The notes below the pieces were generated by a model. It did no database searches. It was not told where the DNA came from and saw only the letters and a program-made list of their open reading frames with translations. The translations under genes were made by a program, and so were the position numbers. A DNA stretch of 64,000 nucleotides from Curtobacterium sp. MCBA15_012 (GTDB lineage: Bacteria > Actinomycetota > Actinomycetes > Actinomycetales > Microbacteriaceae): assembly GCF_001864935.2 (NCBI RefSeq), contig NZ_CP126267.1, forward strand, positions 3,513,140 through 3,577,139, read 5' to 3'. This document shows, one piece after another, positions 10,755-19,845 of this stretch (position 1 is the stretch's first letter; each line of letters begins with the position of its first letter).

Positions 10755-11303
10755 GTGAACCTGTACTTCCGGCTGCTCCTGCTGACCCTGCGCATCCGGC
10801 TCGCCGCCGCCCGCCCCGGACGCCGTCCGTCGCTGTGGGACGAGACCCGCACGTCGTTCCGCGTCGCGCCGACCGACCTCGACCCGCTGCGGCACGTGAA
10901 CAACGGCAAGTACCTGTCCCTGCTCGACCTCGGCCGGTACGACCTGCTCGCCCGGTCCGGCTTCTGGGAGGAGGCCTCCGCGCGCGGGTGGTACGCCGTG
11001 GTGGCGGCGCAGACGATCACGTACAAGCGGTCGTTGACGCTCGGGCAGCGGTTCAGCCTGCTGACGCGGATCCTCGGGGTCGACGAGCGCGCGGTGTACA
11101 TGGAGCAGACCTTCGTCCGCGGTGGGGAGGTCGTGGCGCGGGCGGTCGTGCAGGCGCGCTTCCTGCGCCGCACCGGCGGGACCGTGAGCCCCGCCGAGCT
11201 CGTCGAGGCCGGCGGGGGGACGGACCGCGACCTGACCCTGCCGGCGTGGGTGCACGAGTGGGCCGACGCCGTGCGGATCAGCAGCGGCGACGCGGCACGG
11301 TAG
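10755..11303 (+). CDS. Acyl-CoA thioesterase-like hotdog protein
   Basis: 182 residues, 4HBT-like hotdog fold. The catalytic-region motif DLDPLRHVNNGKYLSLLDLGR matches the thioesterase/THEM6-like subgroup (D...HVNN..Y). Likely hydrolyses acyl-CoA or acyl-carrier thioesters in the cytoplasm. The GTG at 10755 is preferred over upstream starts because the family begins shortly before the hotdog strand and a TGTGAT box ends 6 bases before it. It is followed at 43 bases by a co-directional YdeI-like gene with its own promoter. Confidence 0.82.
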   Translation: MNLYFRLLLLTLRIRLAAARPGRRPSLWDETRTSFRVAPTDLDPLRHVNNGKYLSLLDLGRYDLLARSGFWEEASARGWYAVVAAQTITYKRSLTLGQRFSLLTRILGVDERAVYMEQTFVRGGEVVARAVVQARFLRRTGGTVSPAELVEAGGGTDRDLTLPAWVHEWADAVRISSGDAAR

Positions 11304-11346
11304 CGGGACGGGCGACGACCAGACCGGCCCGCCCTACGATGACCGC

Positions 11347-11958
11347 ATGGACGACGACCTCGTGCTCCCGGACGCCGCAGCGTGGCGCGCCTGGCTCGAC
11401 ACGCACGAGGAGACGCCCGACGGCGTCTGGCTCGTCCTCGCGAAGAAGGGCACGACGACCCCGACCACGCTGACGTACGACCAGGCGCTCGACGAGGCGC
11501 TGTGCTCCGGCTGGATCGACGGGCAGAAGCGCGGGCGGGACACGGCGACCTTCCGGCAGCGGTTCACCCCGCGGCGCCGGGCGTCGCTGTGGTCGCAGCG
11601 GAACATCGGGCTCGTCGCGGCCCTGACCGAGGCCGGCCGGATGCGCCCGCGGGGCATCGCCGAGGTCGACCGGGCGAAGGCCGACGGCCGGTGGGAGCGC
11701 GCCTACGCCGGTGCCGCGACGGCGACCGTGCCGGACGACCTGCGGGCAGCGCTCGACGCCGAACCCGCGGCCTCCGCGCTGTTCGACGAGCTGGACGCCA
11801 CGAACCGGTACGCCGTGCTGCACCGGGTCACGACCGCCCCGAGCCCCACCGCCCGGGCGAACCGGATCGCGAAGCTCGTGGGCGGCCTGGCCCGCGGCGA
11901 GACCCCGTTCCCGCGACGGGGGACGACGGCTCAGGATCAGGTCACACCGACGGCGTAG
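11347..11958 (+). CDS. YdeI/OmpD-associated family protein
   Basis: 203 residues of the YdeI (OmdA) family: N-terminal [23 protein letters not shown], then [19 protein letters not shown] and the [12 protein letters not shown] motif, all hallmarks of this family. The biochemical role is not settled; enteric members are linked to resistance to antimicrobial peptides. A TACGAT -10 box ends 6 bases before the ATG, so the transcript is likely leaderless. Ends 10 bases before the next gene. Confidence 0.85.
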   Translation: MDDDLVLPDAAAWRAWLDTHEETPDGVWLVLAKKGTTTPTTLTYDQALDEALCSGWIDGQKRGRDTATFRQRFTPRRRASLWSQRNIGLVAALTEAGRMRPRGIAEVDRAKADGRWERAYAGAATATVPDDLRAALDAEPAASALFDELDATNRYAVLHRVTTAPSPTARANRIAKLVGGLARGETPFPRRGTTAQDQVTPTA

Positions 11959-11968
11959 ACCGGGAGGC

Positions 11969-12847
11969 ATGACCAGTACCGACACCACGAACCGTCCTGC
12001 CGCCGCCTCGGGCACGTTCCGGATCGGTGGCGACCTCGAGGTCCACCGTCTGGGCTACGGCACCATGCAGCTCACCGGACCGGGCGTCTGGGGCCCGCCG
12101 AAGGACCACGACGAGGCGATCCGCGTGCTCAAGCGTGCCGTCGAGCTCGGCGTCGACTTCTTCGACACCGCCGACTCCTACGGCCCCTACGTCGCCGAGG
12201 ACCTGCTCCGCGAGGCCCTGCACCCGTACGGCGACGACGTCGTCATCGCGACCAAGGCCGGCCTGACCCGCACCGGCCCGAACGAGTGGCCGCCGGTCGG
12301 CCGTCCGGAGTACCTGCGCCAGGAGGCCGAGATGAGCCTTCGCCGCCTCGGCCTCGAGCGCATCGACCTGTTCCAGCTGCACCGCATCGACCCGAAGGTC
12401 CCGCTCGAGGACCAGGTCGGCGAGCTGAAGAAGCTGCAGGACGAGGGCAAGATCCGGCACATCGGCCTGTCCGAGGTCACGGTCGACGAGGTCAAGGCCG
12501 CCCAGGAGGTCGCCACGATCGTCTCCGTGCAGAACCTGTACAACCTGCAGAAGCGCGACGCCGAGGAGCTCCTCGACTGGTCGGAGCAGCAGGGCATCGG
12601 CTTCATCCCGTGGTTCCCGCTCGCGACCGGCGGGCTGACCGGCGAGGACTCGCCCCTGACCGAGATCGCGCAGCGCAAGGGCGCGACCCCGGCCCAGCTC
12701 GCGCTCGCCTGGTTGCTCGAGCGCTCGCCCGTCATGCTGCCGATCCCGGGGACGTCGAGCGTCGACCACCTCGAGGACAACCTGCAGGGCGCGACGATCG
12801 AGCTCACCGACGAGGAGTTCGCGGAGCTCTCGAAGCTGCACGCGTAG
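11969..12847 (+). CDS. Aldo/keto reductase (second)
   Basis: 292-residue reductase. Catalytic Asp and Tyr sit in [12 protein letters not shown], Lys in VIATKAG, His in FQLHRIDP; the C-terminal [13 protein letters not shown] binds the NADP phosphate. It resembles pyridoxal reductase/oxidoreductase-type AKRs. A TAGACC box 7 bases before the ATG suggests a leaderless mRNA; a GGGAGG run immediately upstream is too close to serve as a normal ribosome site. Terminated by a family-1 palindrome 21 bases on. Confidence 0.88.
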   Translation: MTSTDTTNRPAAASGTFRIGGDLEVHRLGYGTMQLTGPGVWGPPKDHDEAIRVLKRAVELGVDFFDTADSYGPYVAEDLLREALHPYGDDVVIATKAGLTRTGPNEWPPVGRPEYLRQEAEMSLRRLGLERIDLFQLHRIDPKVPLEDQVGELKKLQDEGKIRHIGLSEVTVDEVKAAQEVATIVSVQNLYNLQKRDAEELLDWSEQQGIGFIPWFPLATGGLTGEDSPLTEIAQRKGATPAQLALAWLLERSPVMLPIPGTSSVDHLEDNLQGATIELTDEEFAELSKLHA

Positions 12848-12868
12848 GTCGCGTCCGACGCGACCACG

Positions 12869-12918
12869 GGACGGACGGGAGGCGCGGTGCCGGCTGGCAC
12901 CGCGCCTCCCGTCCGTCC
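12869..12918. terminator. Palindrome family-1 copy 3
   Basis: 23-bp perfect arms with core GGACGGACGGGAGGCGCGG and a GGCT loop, 21 bases after the second aldo/keto reductase. Confidence 0.75.
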
Positions 12919-13038
12919 GCGGTCGCCCCCGGCGACCGGGCGAACCTGTGAACGGCGGCGAAGACCCTCAGGAGCGGTGTTGCATTCCCCAGCACTGGGG
13001 ACTGGTTCCGCGGGCGGATCCGGGGGATACCTGTACTC

Positions 13039-13797
13039 GTGTCCCGCCCCCGCCGTCTCGCCCTCGTCGCGAGCATCGCCACCGCCGCCTGCCTCGTCAC
13101 GGCCGGCATCGTCCTCGCCACCGCCCCGCACGTCGCCACCGCCGAGGACACCCCCGTCGTCGCGGCGGTCGGTGCGCACGTGCAGCAGCGCGAGGCCGAC
13201 CTGGTGCGGCCGGCCGACCAGGTCGTGAGCGGGGCCGTCGACACCCCGGTGGCCGCGGGCGCCGTCCCCTTCGCCTACGCGGGGGACTCGATCACCGCCC
13301 GTCCCGACTCGTGGCTGCACCAGCTCGCCACCGACGACCACCTGCACGCCGTCGGCGGCTACGCCCACAGCGGGTACCGCGCCGACCAGGTCCTGCAGGA
13401 GATCGCACCCGTGCCCGACGCCCGCGTGCTCGTCGTCGAGGTCGGCACGAACGACGTGAACCAGGCCGTCCCGACGGCCCGGACGATCGCCGACGTGGAC
13501 GGCATCGTCCGCAAGGTCGGGGCCGCGCGCGTGCTCGTCGTCGCCGGCCCGCCCTCGGACTGGACGTGGAGCCGCTACGGTGCCGACCGCCGCACGGGGC
13601 AGCTCGCGCTGACCACGGCGCTCCGGTCGACCGCCACGGCGCACGGGTGGTCGTTCGTCGACCCGTTCACCGGGCTCCGGGCCGCCGACGGTGCGTACCG
13701 CCCGGGGGACTCGCGGGACGGCATCCACCCGACCGCCGAGGCGAACCGCAGCGTCGCGGCGGCGATGGCCGCGGCGATCCAGCGCACCGCGGCCTGA
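13039..13797 (+). CDS. Secreted SGNH/GDSL hydrolase
   Basis: 252 residues with an N-terminal signal peptide (hydrophobic 7-28, cleavage near ATAED). SGNH blocks are visible: catalytic Ser in AGDSIT near residue 82, Asn block in GTNDV and the Asp-x-x-His block DGIHPT near residue 230. Such enzymes are extracellular esterases or deacetylases of lipids, acylated sugars or cell-wall polymers. GTG start; a 70-residue proline/valine-rich linker separates signal and domain. It stands 85 bases ahead of the lipoprotein sugar dehydrogenase. Confidence 0.85.
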   Translation: MSRPRRLALVASIATAACLVTAGIVLATAPHVATAEDTPVVAAVGAHVQQREADLVRPADQVVSGAVDTPVAAGAVPFAYAGDSITARPDSWLHQLATDDHLHAVGGYAHSGYRADQVLQEIAPVPDARVLVVEVGTNDVNQAVPTARTIADVDGIVRKVGAARVLVVAGPPSDWTWSRYGADRRTGQLALTTALRSTATAHGWSFVDPFTGLRAADGAYRPGDSRDGIHPTAEANRSVAAAMAAAIQRTAA

Positions 13798-13882
13798 CCC
13801 GGTCCACGGCTCGGGCACCGGAGATCCCCAGGACGCTCCCGACCGCGGCGTGTGGACTCGGGGACGAACCGGGAGGATCACC

Positions 13883-15013
13883 GTGGACACCACCCGCACG
13901 ACCCGCAGCCCCCGCACCACTCGCTGGACCGCGCTCGGGCTCGCGGCCGCCGCAGCCCTCGTCCTGAGCGCGTGCTCGGACGACGGCACGGGTGATCCCG
14001 ACGTCGGGTCCGGCGGCGCCCCGGCCCGCACGGGTTCCGCGACCGCGGCGGCGACCACCGACGTCGTCACGGGGCTCGAGGCACCGTGGTCGGTCGTCCC
14101 CGTCGGTGACCGGGGCGACGCGTTCATCAGCGAGCGCGACTCCGCGCGGGTGCTCGAGCTCCGACCGGGCGGCTCGACGCGCGAGGTCGGCACGGTCCCG
14201 GGCGTCCGGCACGGCGGCGAGGGCGGACTGCTCGGTCTCGCGCTGCACGACGGCGACCTGTTCGTCTACTCGACGGCCGACGACGGCAACCGGGTCCAGC
14301 GCTTCACCCTGACCGGCGGCACCGGGACGTACCGGCTCGGGGACGCCACGACCGTGCTCGACGGGCTGCCGCGGAACACCTTCCACGACGGCGGGCGGAT
14401 CGCCTTCGGCCCGGACGGCATGCTCTACGTGAGCGTCGGGGACGCGGGGAACCGGCCGGCCGCACAGGACCGGGCGTCGCTCGCGGGCAAGATCCTCCGC
14501 GTGACCCCGGACGGCGCGGTCCCGGAGGACAACCCGTTCCCGGGCTCGCCGGTCTGGTCGCTCGGACACCGGAACGTGCAGGGCATGGGCTGGGCGGCGG
14601 ACGGCACGATGTTCGCCGCGGAGTTCGGGCAGGACGCCTGGGACGAGCTCAACGTCATCGAACCGGGGCAGGACCACGGCTGGCCCGAGGTCGAGGGCGT
14701 CGGCGGCGAGGCACGCGGCTTCGTCGACCCCGTGCAGCAGTGGTCGACGGACGACGCCTCGCCGAGCGGGCTGACGGTGATCGGGGACACGGTCTACGTC
14801 GCGAACCTCAAGGGCGCGTCCGTCCGTGCCGTTCCGGTGTCCGACCCCGGGACCTCGACCGTGTTCTTCGCGGGGGAGTTCGGTCGCATCCGCACGGTGC
14901 TGGCCGGCCCCGACGACACGCTCTGGTTCGTCACGAACAACACCGACGGCCGCGGGGACCCGCGCGAGGGCGACGACCGCATCGTCTCGGTGCCCCTGAC
15001 CGACCTCCGGTGA
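13883..15013 (+). CDS. PQQ-dependent sugar dehydrogenase-like lipoprotein
   Basis: 376 residues. Lipobox LVLSAC near residue 30 predicts a membrane-anchored exported lipoprotein. The remainder is a six-bladed beta-propeller of the glucose/sorbosone dehydrogenase family with motifs GLEAPWSV, HGGEGGLLGLAL, GHRNVQGMGW and EFGQDAWDELN. In this family a soluble-type PQQ site oxidises aldoses; whether this organism makes PQQ is not shown here. The GTG start has GGGAGGA 5 bases upstream. Its TGA overlaps the first base of a family-2 palindrome. Confidence 0.85.
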   Translation: MDTTRTTRSPRTTRWTALGLAAAAALVLSACSDDGTGDPDVGSGGAPARTGSATAAATTDVVTGLEAPWSVVPVGDRGDAFISERDSARVLELRPGGSTREVGTVPGVRHGGEGGLLGLALHDGDLFVYSTADDGNRVQRFTLTGGTGTYRLGDATTVLDGLPRNTFHDGGRIAFGPDGMLYVSVGDAGNRPAAQDRASLAGKILRVTPDGAVPEDNPFPGSPVWSLGHRNVQGMGWAADGTMFAAEFGQDAWDELNVIEPGQDHGWPEVEGVGGEARGFVDPVQQWSTDDASPSGLTVIGDTVYVANLKGASVRAVPVSDPGTSTVFFAGEFGRIRTVLAGPDDTLWFVTNNTDGRGDPREGDDRIVSVPLTDLR

Positions 15014-15060
15014 GCAGCAGACGTCGGGTGCCGGCCGCGCACCCGACGTCGTCTGCTCCA
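15012..15060. terminator. Palindrome family-2 copy 1 between convergent genes
   Basis: GAGCAGCAGACGTCGGGTGC is mirrored by GCACCCGACGTCGTCTGCTC (a 2-3 base register shift in the outer stem). It lies between the convergent sugar dehydrogenase and epimerase genes, where a bidirectional terminator would serve both. Confidence 0.65.
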
Positions 15061-15130
15061 TCGAGGAGCGCGCGACGGGGACGGAGCGCGCGACGGGGAC
15101 GGGGCGCACCACGGCACGCCGGCGCCGGTG

Positions 15131-16102
15131 TCAGGCGACGAACGGTCCGGCCACCTCGAGTCCGCCGTGCTCGACCTGCCAGCGCAGGGCGTCGCGCACC
15201 GTCTCCGACGCGGTCCAGCCCGGGGCGTAGCCGAGCACCCGCTCGGCCTCGGCGGTGCTGAACACCTGGCTGCGGGACAGGTGCTCCCAGCTCGCGTCCG
15301 CGTGCTCGGGAGCCGTGGTCTCGCGGAACCGGTCCCACGTGACGGACTCGAGCCGCGCCTCCCGGCCGAACCACGACGCGACCAGGTGCGCGTACCCGCG
15401 GACCGTGAGCGCGGTCGGAGCCGTGGCGAAGAACGACCGGCCGGCGGCCGCGGAGCGCTGCTCGACGGCCAGCTGGAACAGCTGGGCGACGTCGTCGGCG
15501 TGCACGTGCGCCATCGCCTCGGCGCCGAGGCCGGGCACCTCGACGGGCTCGCCACCGGACAACCGCGTGACGACCGCGGGGTCGAGGTTGCCGAGCGGAC
15601 CGATCGGCATCCAGCCCGGACCGCTGATGTGCCCGGGGTGGACCGAGGTCGCGACGACACCCCCTGTGGCGGTTTCCTTCGCGAGCATCCGGGCGATCGC
15701 GTCCTTCTGCACGCCGTAGTCCCCGAAGGGCGGAGTCATCGTCGCCTCGGTGATCGGCAGCACGTGCGAGACGCCCGCGCGCCAGATCGAGCCGCAGTGC
15801 ACCAGGTGCGTCGCGCTGCCGCGGAGGGCGCGGACGAGCTGCTCGGCGCTCTCGACCGTGAAGCACACGAGGTCGACGACCGCGTCGGCGGCGAGCGCCG
15901 CGACCCGGCCGCCGAACGTGCCGTCGCGGTCCTCCTGCTCCCGGTCGGCGGTGACGCGCTCGACGCGCTCCCACTCCGGGGCGTCGGCGTAGGGGGTGCT
16001 CGTGCCGCGCGAGACGGCCACGACGTCGTGGCCGGCGCGGACGAGACGGGGGACGAGGAAGGTGCCGATGTGGCCGGTGGCTCCGATGACGACGATGCGC
16101 AT
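15131..16102 (-). CDS. NAD-dependent epimerase/dehydratase-like protein
   Basis: 323 residues, extended SDR fold. Rossmann motif GATGHIG near residues 7-13, then a degenerate active-site region (GSIWRAG, DYGVQKDA) in which the Tyr-x3-Lys-like YGVQK is preserved. The C-terminus has the usual nucleotide-sugar region (HVHADDVAQ). It resembles reductases acting on sugars or isoflavonoid-like substrates, but the substrate is not clear. The ATG at 16102 is preferred over GTG 16111 because a TAGCGT box at 16110-16115 ends 7 bases before it. Confidence 0.8.
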   Translation of the reverse strand: MRIVVIGATGHIGTFLVPRLVRAGHDVVAVSRGTSTPYADAPEWERVERVTADREQEDRDGTFGGRVAALAADAVVDLVCFTVESAEQLVRALRGSATHLVHCGSIWRAGVSHVLPITEATMTPPFGDYGVQKDAIARMLAKETATGGVVATSVHPGHISGPGWMPIGPLGNLDPAVVTRLSGGEPVEVPGLGAEAMAHVHADDVAQLFQLAVEQRSAAAGRSFFATAPTALTVRGYAHLVASWFGREARLESVTWDRFRETTAPEHADASWEHLSRSQVFSTAEAERVLGYAPGWTASETVRDALRWQVEHGGLEVAGPFVA

Positions 16103-16215
16103 GGCGACCACGCTAGGCGGGTGCTCCCGTGCGCGGCAGGCCCTGGCAGGACCGCGGTCCGGTCCGCGCGGCGGTGGCCGTGCGGTGACGTCCGTGCGGT
16201 GGGCGCACCACGGGA

Positions 16216-16259
16216 CGGACGGGAGGCGCGGGTCGTCGCCGCCCCGCGCCTCCCGTCCG
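16216..16259. terminator. Palindrome family-1 copy 4
   Basis: 17-bp perfect arms CGGACGGGAGGCGCGGG around a 10-base loop, just past the 3' end of the DUF4126-like gene on the minus strand. Confidence 0.7.
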
Positions 16260-16273
16260 ACGTGTGGTGCCGG

Positions 16274-16762
16274 TCAGGCCCCGGTGACGGTCTTCACGGA
16301 CGCCGCGATGACGACGGCGTCCTCGGCGAGGGCGCCGACCGGGTCGGGCAGGCCGGTGCCGCTCAGCACCTTGCGGGCGGCCCAACCGACGAAGCTGCCG
16401 ACGACCGCGCCGACGCCGCCGAGGATCGCACCCTCGAGCCGGAGGTCGCGACGACCCGTCGTACCGAGCGCCGCACCGGCGAACGCACCGGCTCCGATGC
16501 GTCCGACCAGGCCCATCGGCGAGATGCGGTTCGGTGCCTTCGGGGACTTGTCGCCGATGAGCTCACCGATCGCCGACGCGACGAGCAGGCCGCGGCCGAG
16601 CGGGGTGCTGAAGGCCTTCCACTGCTGCCAGGAGCCCGTGAGCGACTTGTTGTCGTGGTTCAGCGCGAGGACGGCGAGCGGGGTGCTGCTCCGACCGCCG
16701 CTCAGGACGCCGAGCGCCAGGGTGCGGACCAGGGTGTGCTGCTCGTGCTGCTGCTTGCTCAT
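16274..16762 (-). CDS. DUF4126-like small membrane protein
   Basis: 162 residues with four or five hydrophobic, glycine-rich stretches (LALGVLSGG-R, LLVASAIGELIGDKSP, GRIGAGAFAGAALG, GAILGGVGAVVGSFVGWAAR). The GELIGDK-P motif and GAAxGT repeats resemble the DUF4126 family of integral membrane proteins, whose role is unknown. ATG start at 16762; no strong ribosome site. Alone on its strand, with a family-1 palindrome on each side. Confidence 0.65.
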   Translation of the reverse strand: MSKQQHEQHTLVRTLALGVLSGGRSSTPLAVLALNHDNKSLTGSWQQWKAFSTPLGRGLLVASAIGELIGDKSPKAPNRISPMGLVGRIGAGAFAGAALGTTGRRDLRLEGAILGGVGAVVGSFVGWAARKVLSGTGLPDPVGALAEDAVVIAASVKTVTGA

Positions 16763-16860
16763 CGGTTCTCCGTCGTGTCGTCCCGTGGTGTCGCCTCCGC
16801 ACGGTACTCGGCAGCGTCTGACGGTCGGCGGGAGCCTCCGGGTGGCGGGCGGCGACCGGT

Positions 16861-16904
16861 CGGGCGGGAGGCGCGGTGCCGGGCCGCCCCGCGCCTCCCG
16901 TCCG
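16861..16904. repeat. Palindrome family-1 copy 5, in a divergent promoter gap
   Basis: CGGGCGGGAGGCGCGG mirrored by CCGCGCCTCCCGTCCG. Unlike the other copies it is not at a gene end: it sits between the starts of two divergent genes (16762 minus, 16961 plus), which a pure terminator role does not explain. Confidence 0.7.
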
Positions 16905-16960
16905 GCGGTGGGAACGACCGTCACCGCGCCCTCCGAGCCGTCCCGCGTACCGTCCGCAGC

Positions 16961-17602
16961 ATGAGCAACGTCATCGTCTTCGGCGGCCACGGCAAGGTCG
17001 CACTCCTCGCCACGCGCCTCCTCACCGACCGCGGGCACACCGTCACCTCCGTCATCCGGAACGCCGACCAGTCGGACGAGGTGCGCGCGCACGGTGGCGA
17101 GCCCCGGATCGCGGACGTGCAGGAGCAGTCCCTCACCGACTTCGCGGACCTGGTCCGCGGGCAGGACGCCGTCCTCTGGTCGGCCGGTGCCGGTGGCGGG
17201 TCCGTCGACCGCACGTGGGCGATCGACCGGGACGCCGCCGTGCTCTCGATCCAGGGTGCCGCGCGCGCGGGCGTGGACCGGTACGTGATGGTCTCGTGGT
17301 CCGGCTCCGAGCTCGACCACGGCATCCCCCAGGACGACGACTTCTTCGCGTACGCGCAGTCGAAGATGATCGCCGACGCGGTCCTGCGCGACTCGGACCT
17401 GCAGTGGACCGTGGTGGCACCGAGCACCCTGACCGACGACGAGCCGACCGGGTCGGTCGACTGGGACGGGTCGTCGTCGCAGGTGCCGCGCGGTGACGTC
17501 GCGCACGTGGTCGCCGACGTCCTGGAGGACCCCTACACCGCCGGTCGCACGATCCGCTTCAACGGCGGCTCGACCCCGGTCGCGGACTTCCTCCGCGGCT
17601 GA
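16961..17602 (+). CDS. NAD(P)-binding atypical SDR (NmrA/YwnB-like)
   Basis: 213 residues. N-terminal NVIVFGGHGKVA is the atypical-SDR cofactor loop (GGxGxxG pattern); the middle has YVMVSWSGSE and the tail the PRGDVAHVV motif typical of YwnB/NAD(P)H-binding proteins. The catalytic Tyr-Lys pair is replaced, so it may be a redox sensor or act on an unknown substrate. A TACCGT box ends 7 bases before the ATG. Confidence 0.82.
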   Translation: MSNVIVFGGHGKVALLATRLLTDRGHTVTSVIRNADQSDEVRAHGGEPRIADVQEQSLTDFADLVRGQDAVLWSAGAGGGSVDRTWAIDRDAAVLSIQGAARAGVDRYVMVSWSGSELDHGIPQDDDFFAYAQSKMIADAVLRDSDLQWTVVAPSTLTDDEPTGSVDWDGSSSQVPRGDVAHVVADVLEDPYTAGRTIRFNGGSTPVADFLRG

Positions 17603-17670
17603 CCCGGGTCCGGGGTCCGGGGCCCGGCCCCGGGCCCCGGGTACCGCCCCCGGCCCCCGGTTCCGCGGGA

Positions 17671-17721
17671 TGGAGCAGCAGACGTCGGGTGCGCGCCCTC
17701 TACCCGACGTCTGCTGCTCCA
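17671..17721. repeat. Palindrome family-2 copy 2
   Basis: Perfect 20-bp arms TGGAGCAGCAGACGTCGGGT and complement around an 11-base loop, between the SDR and Nei-type genes (both plus strand). Same core (GCAGACGTCGGGT) as the copy at 15012. Confidence 0.75.
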
Positions 17722-17778
17722 TCGGGCCGCGCGGGCCCCGGGCGGACGGGTGTCGGTGGCGCGACCTAGCGTCGGACC

Positions 17779-18624
17779 ATGCCCGAGGGTGACTCCGTCC
17801 ACCGCCTGGCCGCTCGGCTCCGTGCGACCGACGGTGCCCTCGTGGTCCGGGGCGAGCTCCGCGGCGGGCCGAGCGCGGGGACGTCCGTCGCCGGACGACG
17901 GATCACCGGGCACGCCACGCACGGCAAGCACCTGCTCACCCGGCTCGACGACGGCACCACCCTGCACACCCACATGCGGATGACGGGCTCGTGGACGGTC
18001 ACCGGTCCGGGTCGCCGGATCCCGACGACCGTCGCACGGGACGCCCGGGTACGGATGGCCCTGGACGACGGGCGCACCGTGTGGGGCATCGCCCTGCCGG
18101 TGGTCGACCTCGTCCCGACGCGCGACGAACACCGGGTGGTCGGACACCTCGGTCCGGACCTGCTGGACGACGACTTCGACCGTGCCGAGGCGGTCCGGCG
18201 GATGACGGCCGACCCGGACGCGCCCGTCCGTCGGGTGCTGCTCGACCAGCGGCTCGTCGCCGGGCTCGGCAACCTCTGGGCGAACGAGCTCGGGTACGTC
18301 CGCGGTCTGCACCCCGACCGGCCGATCGGGACCGTCGACGTGCCGACGCTGCTCGACACCGCGCAGCGCATGCTCCGGCACTCGGCGACGGTGCCCGACG
18401 CGTACCAGGTCACCACCGAGCGGCTCCGGCGCGGGGAGCAGCACTGGGTGGTCGGCCGCGCCGGTCGACCGTGCCTGCGCTGCGGGTCGCGCGTCCGGGC
18501 CCGCGACGACGTCGAGGTCCCGGGGTCGCCGGCGCGACGCGTGTGGTGGTGCCCGCGGTGTCAGCCGGCAGCGGATCCGAAGGCCGCGGGCTGGGCGGCA
18601 GCTGCGCGGTCACCCGCCGGCTGA
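17779..18624 (+). CDS. Fpg/Nei-family DNA glycosylase (Nei2-like)
   Basis: Base-excision repair glycosylase/AP lyase of 281 residues. The catalytic N-terminus MPEGDSV carries the Schiff-base Pro2 and Glu3. The middle has the H2TH domain (VLLDQRLVAGLGNLWANE). The C-terminal zinc finger is complete: CLRC near residue 234 and CPRC near residue 260. The MPEGDSVHRLA start matches actinobacterial endonuclease VIII-type enzymes that remove oxidised pyrimidines. A TAGCGT box ends 6 bases before the ATG, so leaderless initiation would place Pro2 correctly. Confidence 0.9.
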   Translation: MPEGDSVHRLAARLRATDGALVVRGELRGGPSAGTSVAGRRITGHATHGKHLLTRLDDGTTLHTHMRMTGSWTVTGPGRRIPTTVARDARVRMALDDGRTVWGIALPVVDLVPTRDEHRVVGHLGPDLLDDDFDRAEAVRRMTADPDAPVRRVLLDQRLVAGLGNLWANELGYVRGLHPDRPIGTVDVPTLLDTAQRMLRHSATVPDAYQVTTERLRRGEQHWVVGRAGRPCLRCGSRVRARDDVEVPGSPARRVWWCPRCQPAADPKAAGWAAAARSPAG

Positions 18625-18682
18625 CCGTCGGCCACCCGGCCACCCGCGGGCTGACGGGGCACGGAGCGGACGGCCGGCGGAC

Positions 18683-19069
18683 TCAGACGAGCCCGGCGAT
18701 GCCCAGCGCCACGAGCGACAGCAGCGGCAGCGCGCCCTGGGTGGTCGCGGCCCGGCGCTTCGTCGCGTCGCTCGTGAACAGCACCAGCGCGGCGGCGAGC
18801 ATGCTCGCGGTCCCGGCGACGACGAGCGTCGTCCCGACCGCGGTCCCACCGGCGGCGGCCACGACGATGCCCACGACCACGAGCACGGCCAGGAACAGGT
18901 TGTAGAAGCCCTGGTTGAACGCGAGCCCCTTCGTCACGACGGCGTCCTCCTCGGTCGTGCCGAAGGTGGAGCGGGCGCGAGGGGTCGTCCAGAGGACGGA
19001 CTCGAGCACGAAGATGTACACGTGCAGGAGCGCGGCGAGGGCTGCGAACACCAGGGCGACGACGGTCAT
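18683..19069 (-). CDS. DUF1304 family membrane protein
   Basis: 128 residues with four predicted helices. LLHVYIFVLESVLW near the start and GLAFNQGFYNLFLA in the middle are the DUF1304 signature. Function unknown. A TAGGGT -10 box ends 6 bases before the ATG on the minus strand. Confidence 0.88.
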   Translation of the reverse strand: MTVVALVFAALAALLHVYIFVLESVLWTTPRARSTFGTTEEDAVVTKGLAFNQGFYNLFLAVLVVVGIVVAAAGGTAVGTTLVVAGTASMLAAALVLFTSDATKRRAATTQGALPLLSLVALGIAGLV

Positions 19070-19149
19070 GGCACGACCCTACGACGCGCCGGACGCCCGT
19101 GCCGCGACCGGCAGGCGTGGCACGCTCCCGCGGGTGCCGTGGGACGGGA

Positions 19150-19845
19150 TCAGCGGCGCGTCGTCCCCGGCAGCGGCAGCTCCCACCCGTGGTCCCACGG
19201 CTCGGTCCAGTCGAGCCGGTCGAACAGCGCGTCGAGCAGCATCGCGGTGAAGCCCCACAGCGTGTGCTCGCCACGGTCGGAGCGGACCGTGAACGCCGGA
19301 CCCCGCCACTCCTGGCCGCCGCGCCGCAGGACCGTGACCCCGCGGTGTGCGGGGTCGAGCAGGTCGGCGACCGGCGTGCGGAAGACCGCGGCCGACTCCC
19401 GCTCGTCGACGACCCGGACGGGCGTCGGCTCCCGCCACCAGCCGAGCACCGGGCGCACCAGGTGGTTCGAGTGGGCGAGCGGGACGGCGGGCAGGGTGCC
19501 GAGGACCTCGACACCGGTCGGGTCGAGCCCGGTCTCCTCCCGGGCCTCGCGGAGGGCGGCGGCGGGCGCGTCCGCGTCACCCGGGTCGACGCGACCGCCC
19601 GGGAACGCGACCTCGCCGGGGTGCGACCGGAGCGTCGACGCACGCGCGAGCAGGAGCACGTCGAGGTCCCGGTGCACCGCGTCGGCGCGCGCGGGACGGC
19701 TGCTCGGGACCCGGTCGAGCACGCCGAACAGCATGAGGACGGCGGCGGCGCGGGGGTCCTCGGTGCCGGGCATCGCGGGCACGAGCGGCCCGGAGCCGAC
19801 CACCGCGGCGAGCGCGGCCCGTGCGTCCTCGGCGGTCGTGCTCAC
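19150..19845 (-). CDS. Nudix hydrolase, CoA pyrophosphatase-like
   Basis: 231 residues. RSHPGEVAFPGGRVD plus LREAREETGL form the Nudix box with the extended UPF0035 motif that marks CoA pyrophosphatases (NudL/YeaB type), which cleave CoA to phosphopantetheine and adenosine diphosphate. A WGFTAMLLDALFDRL helix closes the domain. The GTG start overlaps the stop of the CopC gene by four bases (GTGA), so the two are translationally coupled although functionally unrelated. Confidence 0.82.
   Translation of the reverse strand: MSTTAEDARAALAAVVGSGPLVPAMPGTEDPRAAAVLMLFGVLDRVPSSRPARADAVHRDLDVLLLARASTLRSHPGEVAFPGGRVDPGDADAPAAALREAREETGLDPTGVEVLGTLPAVPLAHSNHLVRPVLGWWREPTPVRVVDERESAAVFRTPVADLLDPAHRGVTVLRRGGQEWRGPAFTVRSDRGEHTLWGFTAMLLDALFDRLDWTEPWDHGWELPLPGTTRR

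Noticed and set aside
16274..17722. Minus-strand frame spanning the SDR gene and reading into the DUF4126-like gene
   Set aside because: The upstream two thirds are antisense to a clear SDR; the real DUF4126-like start is the MSKQQ methionine at 16762.
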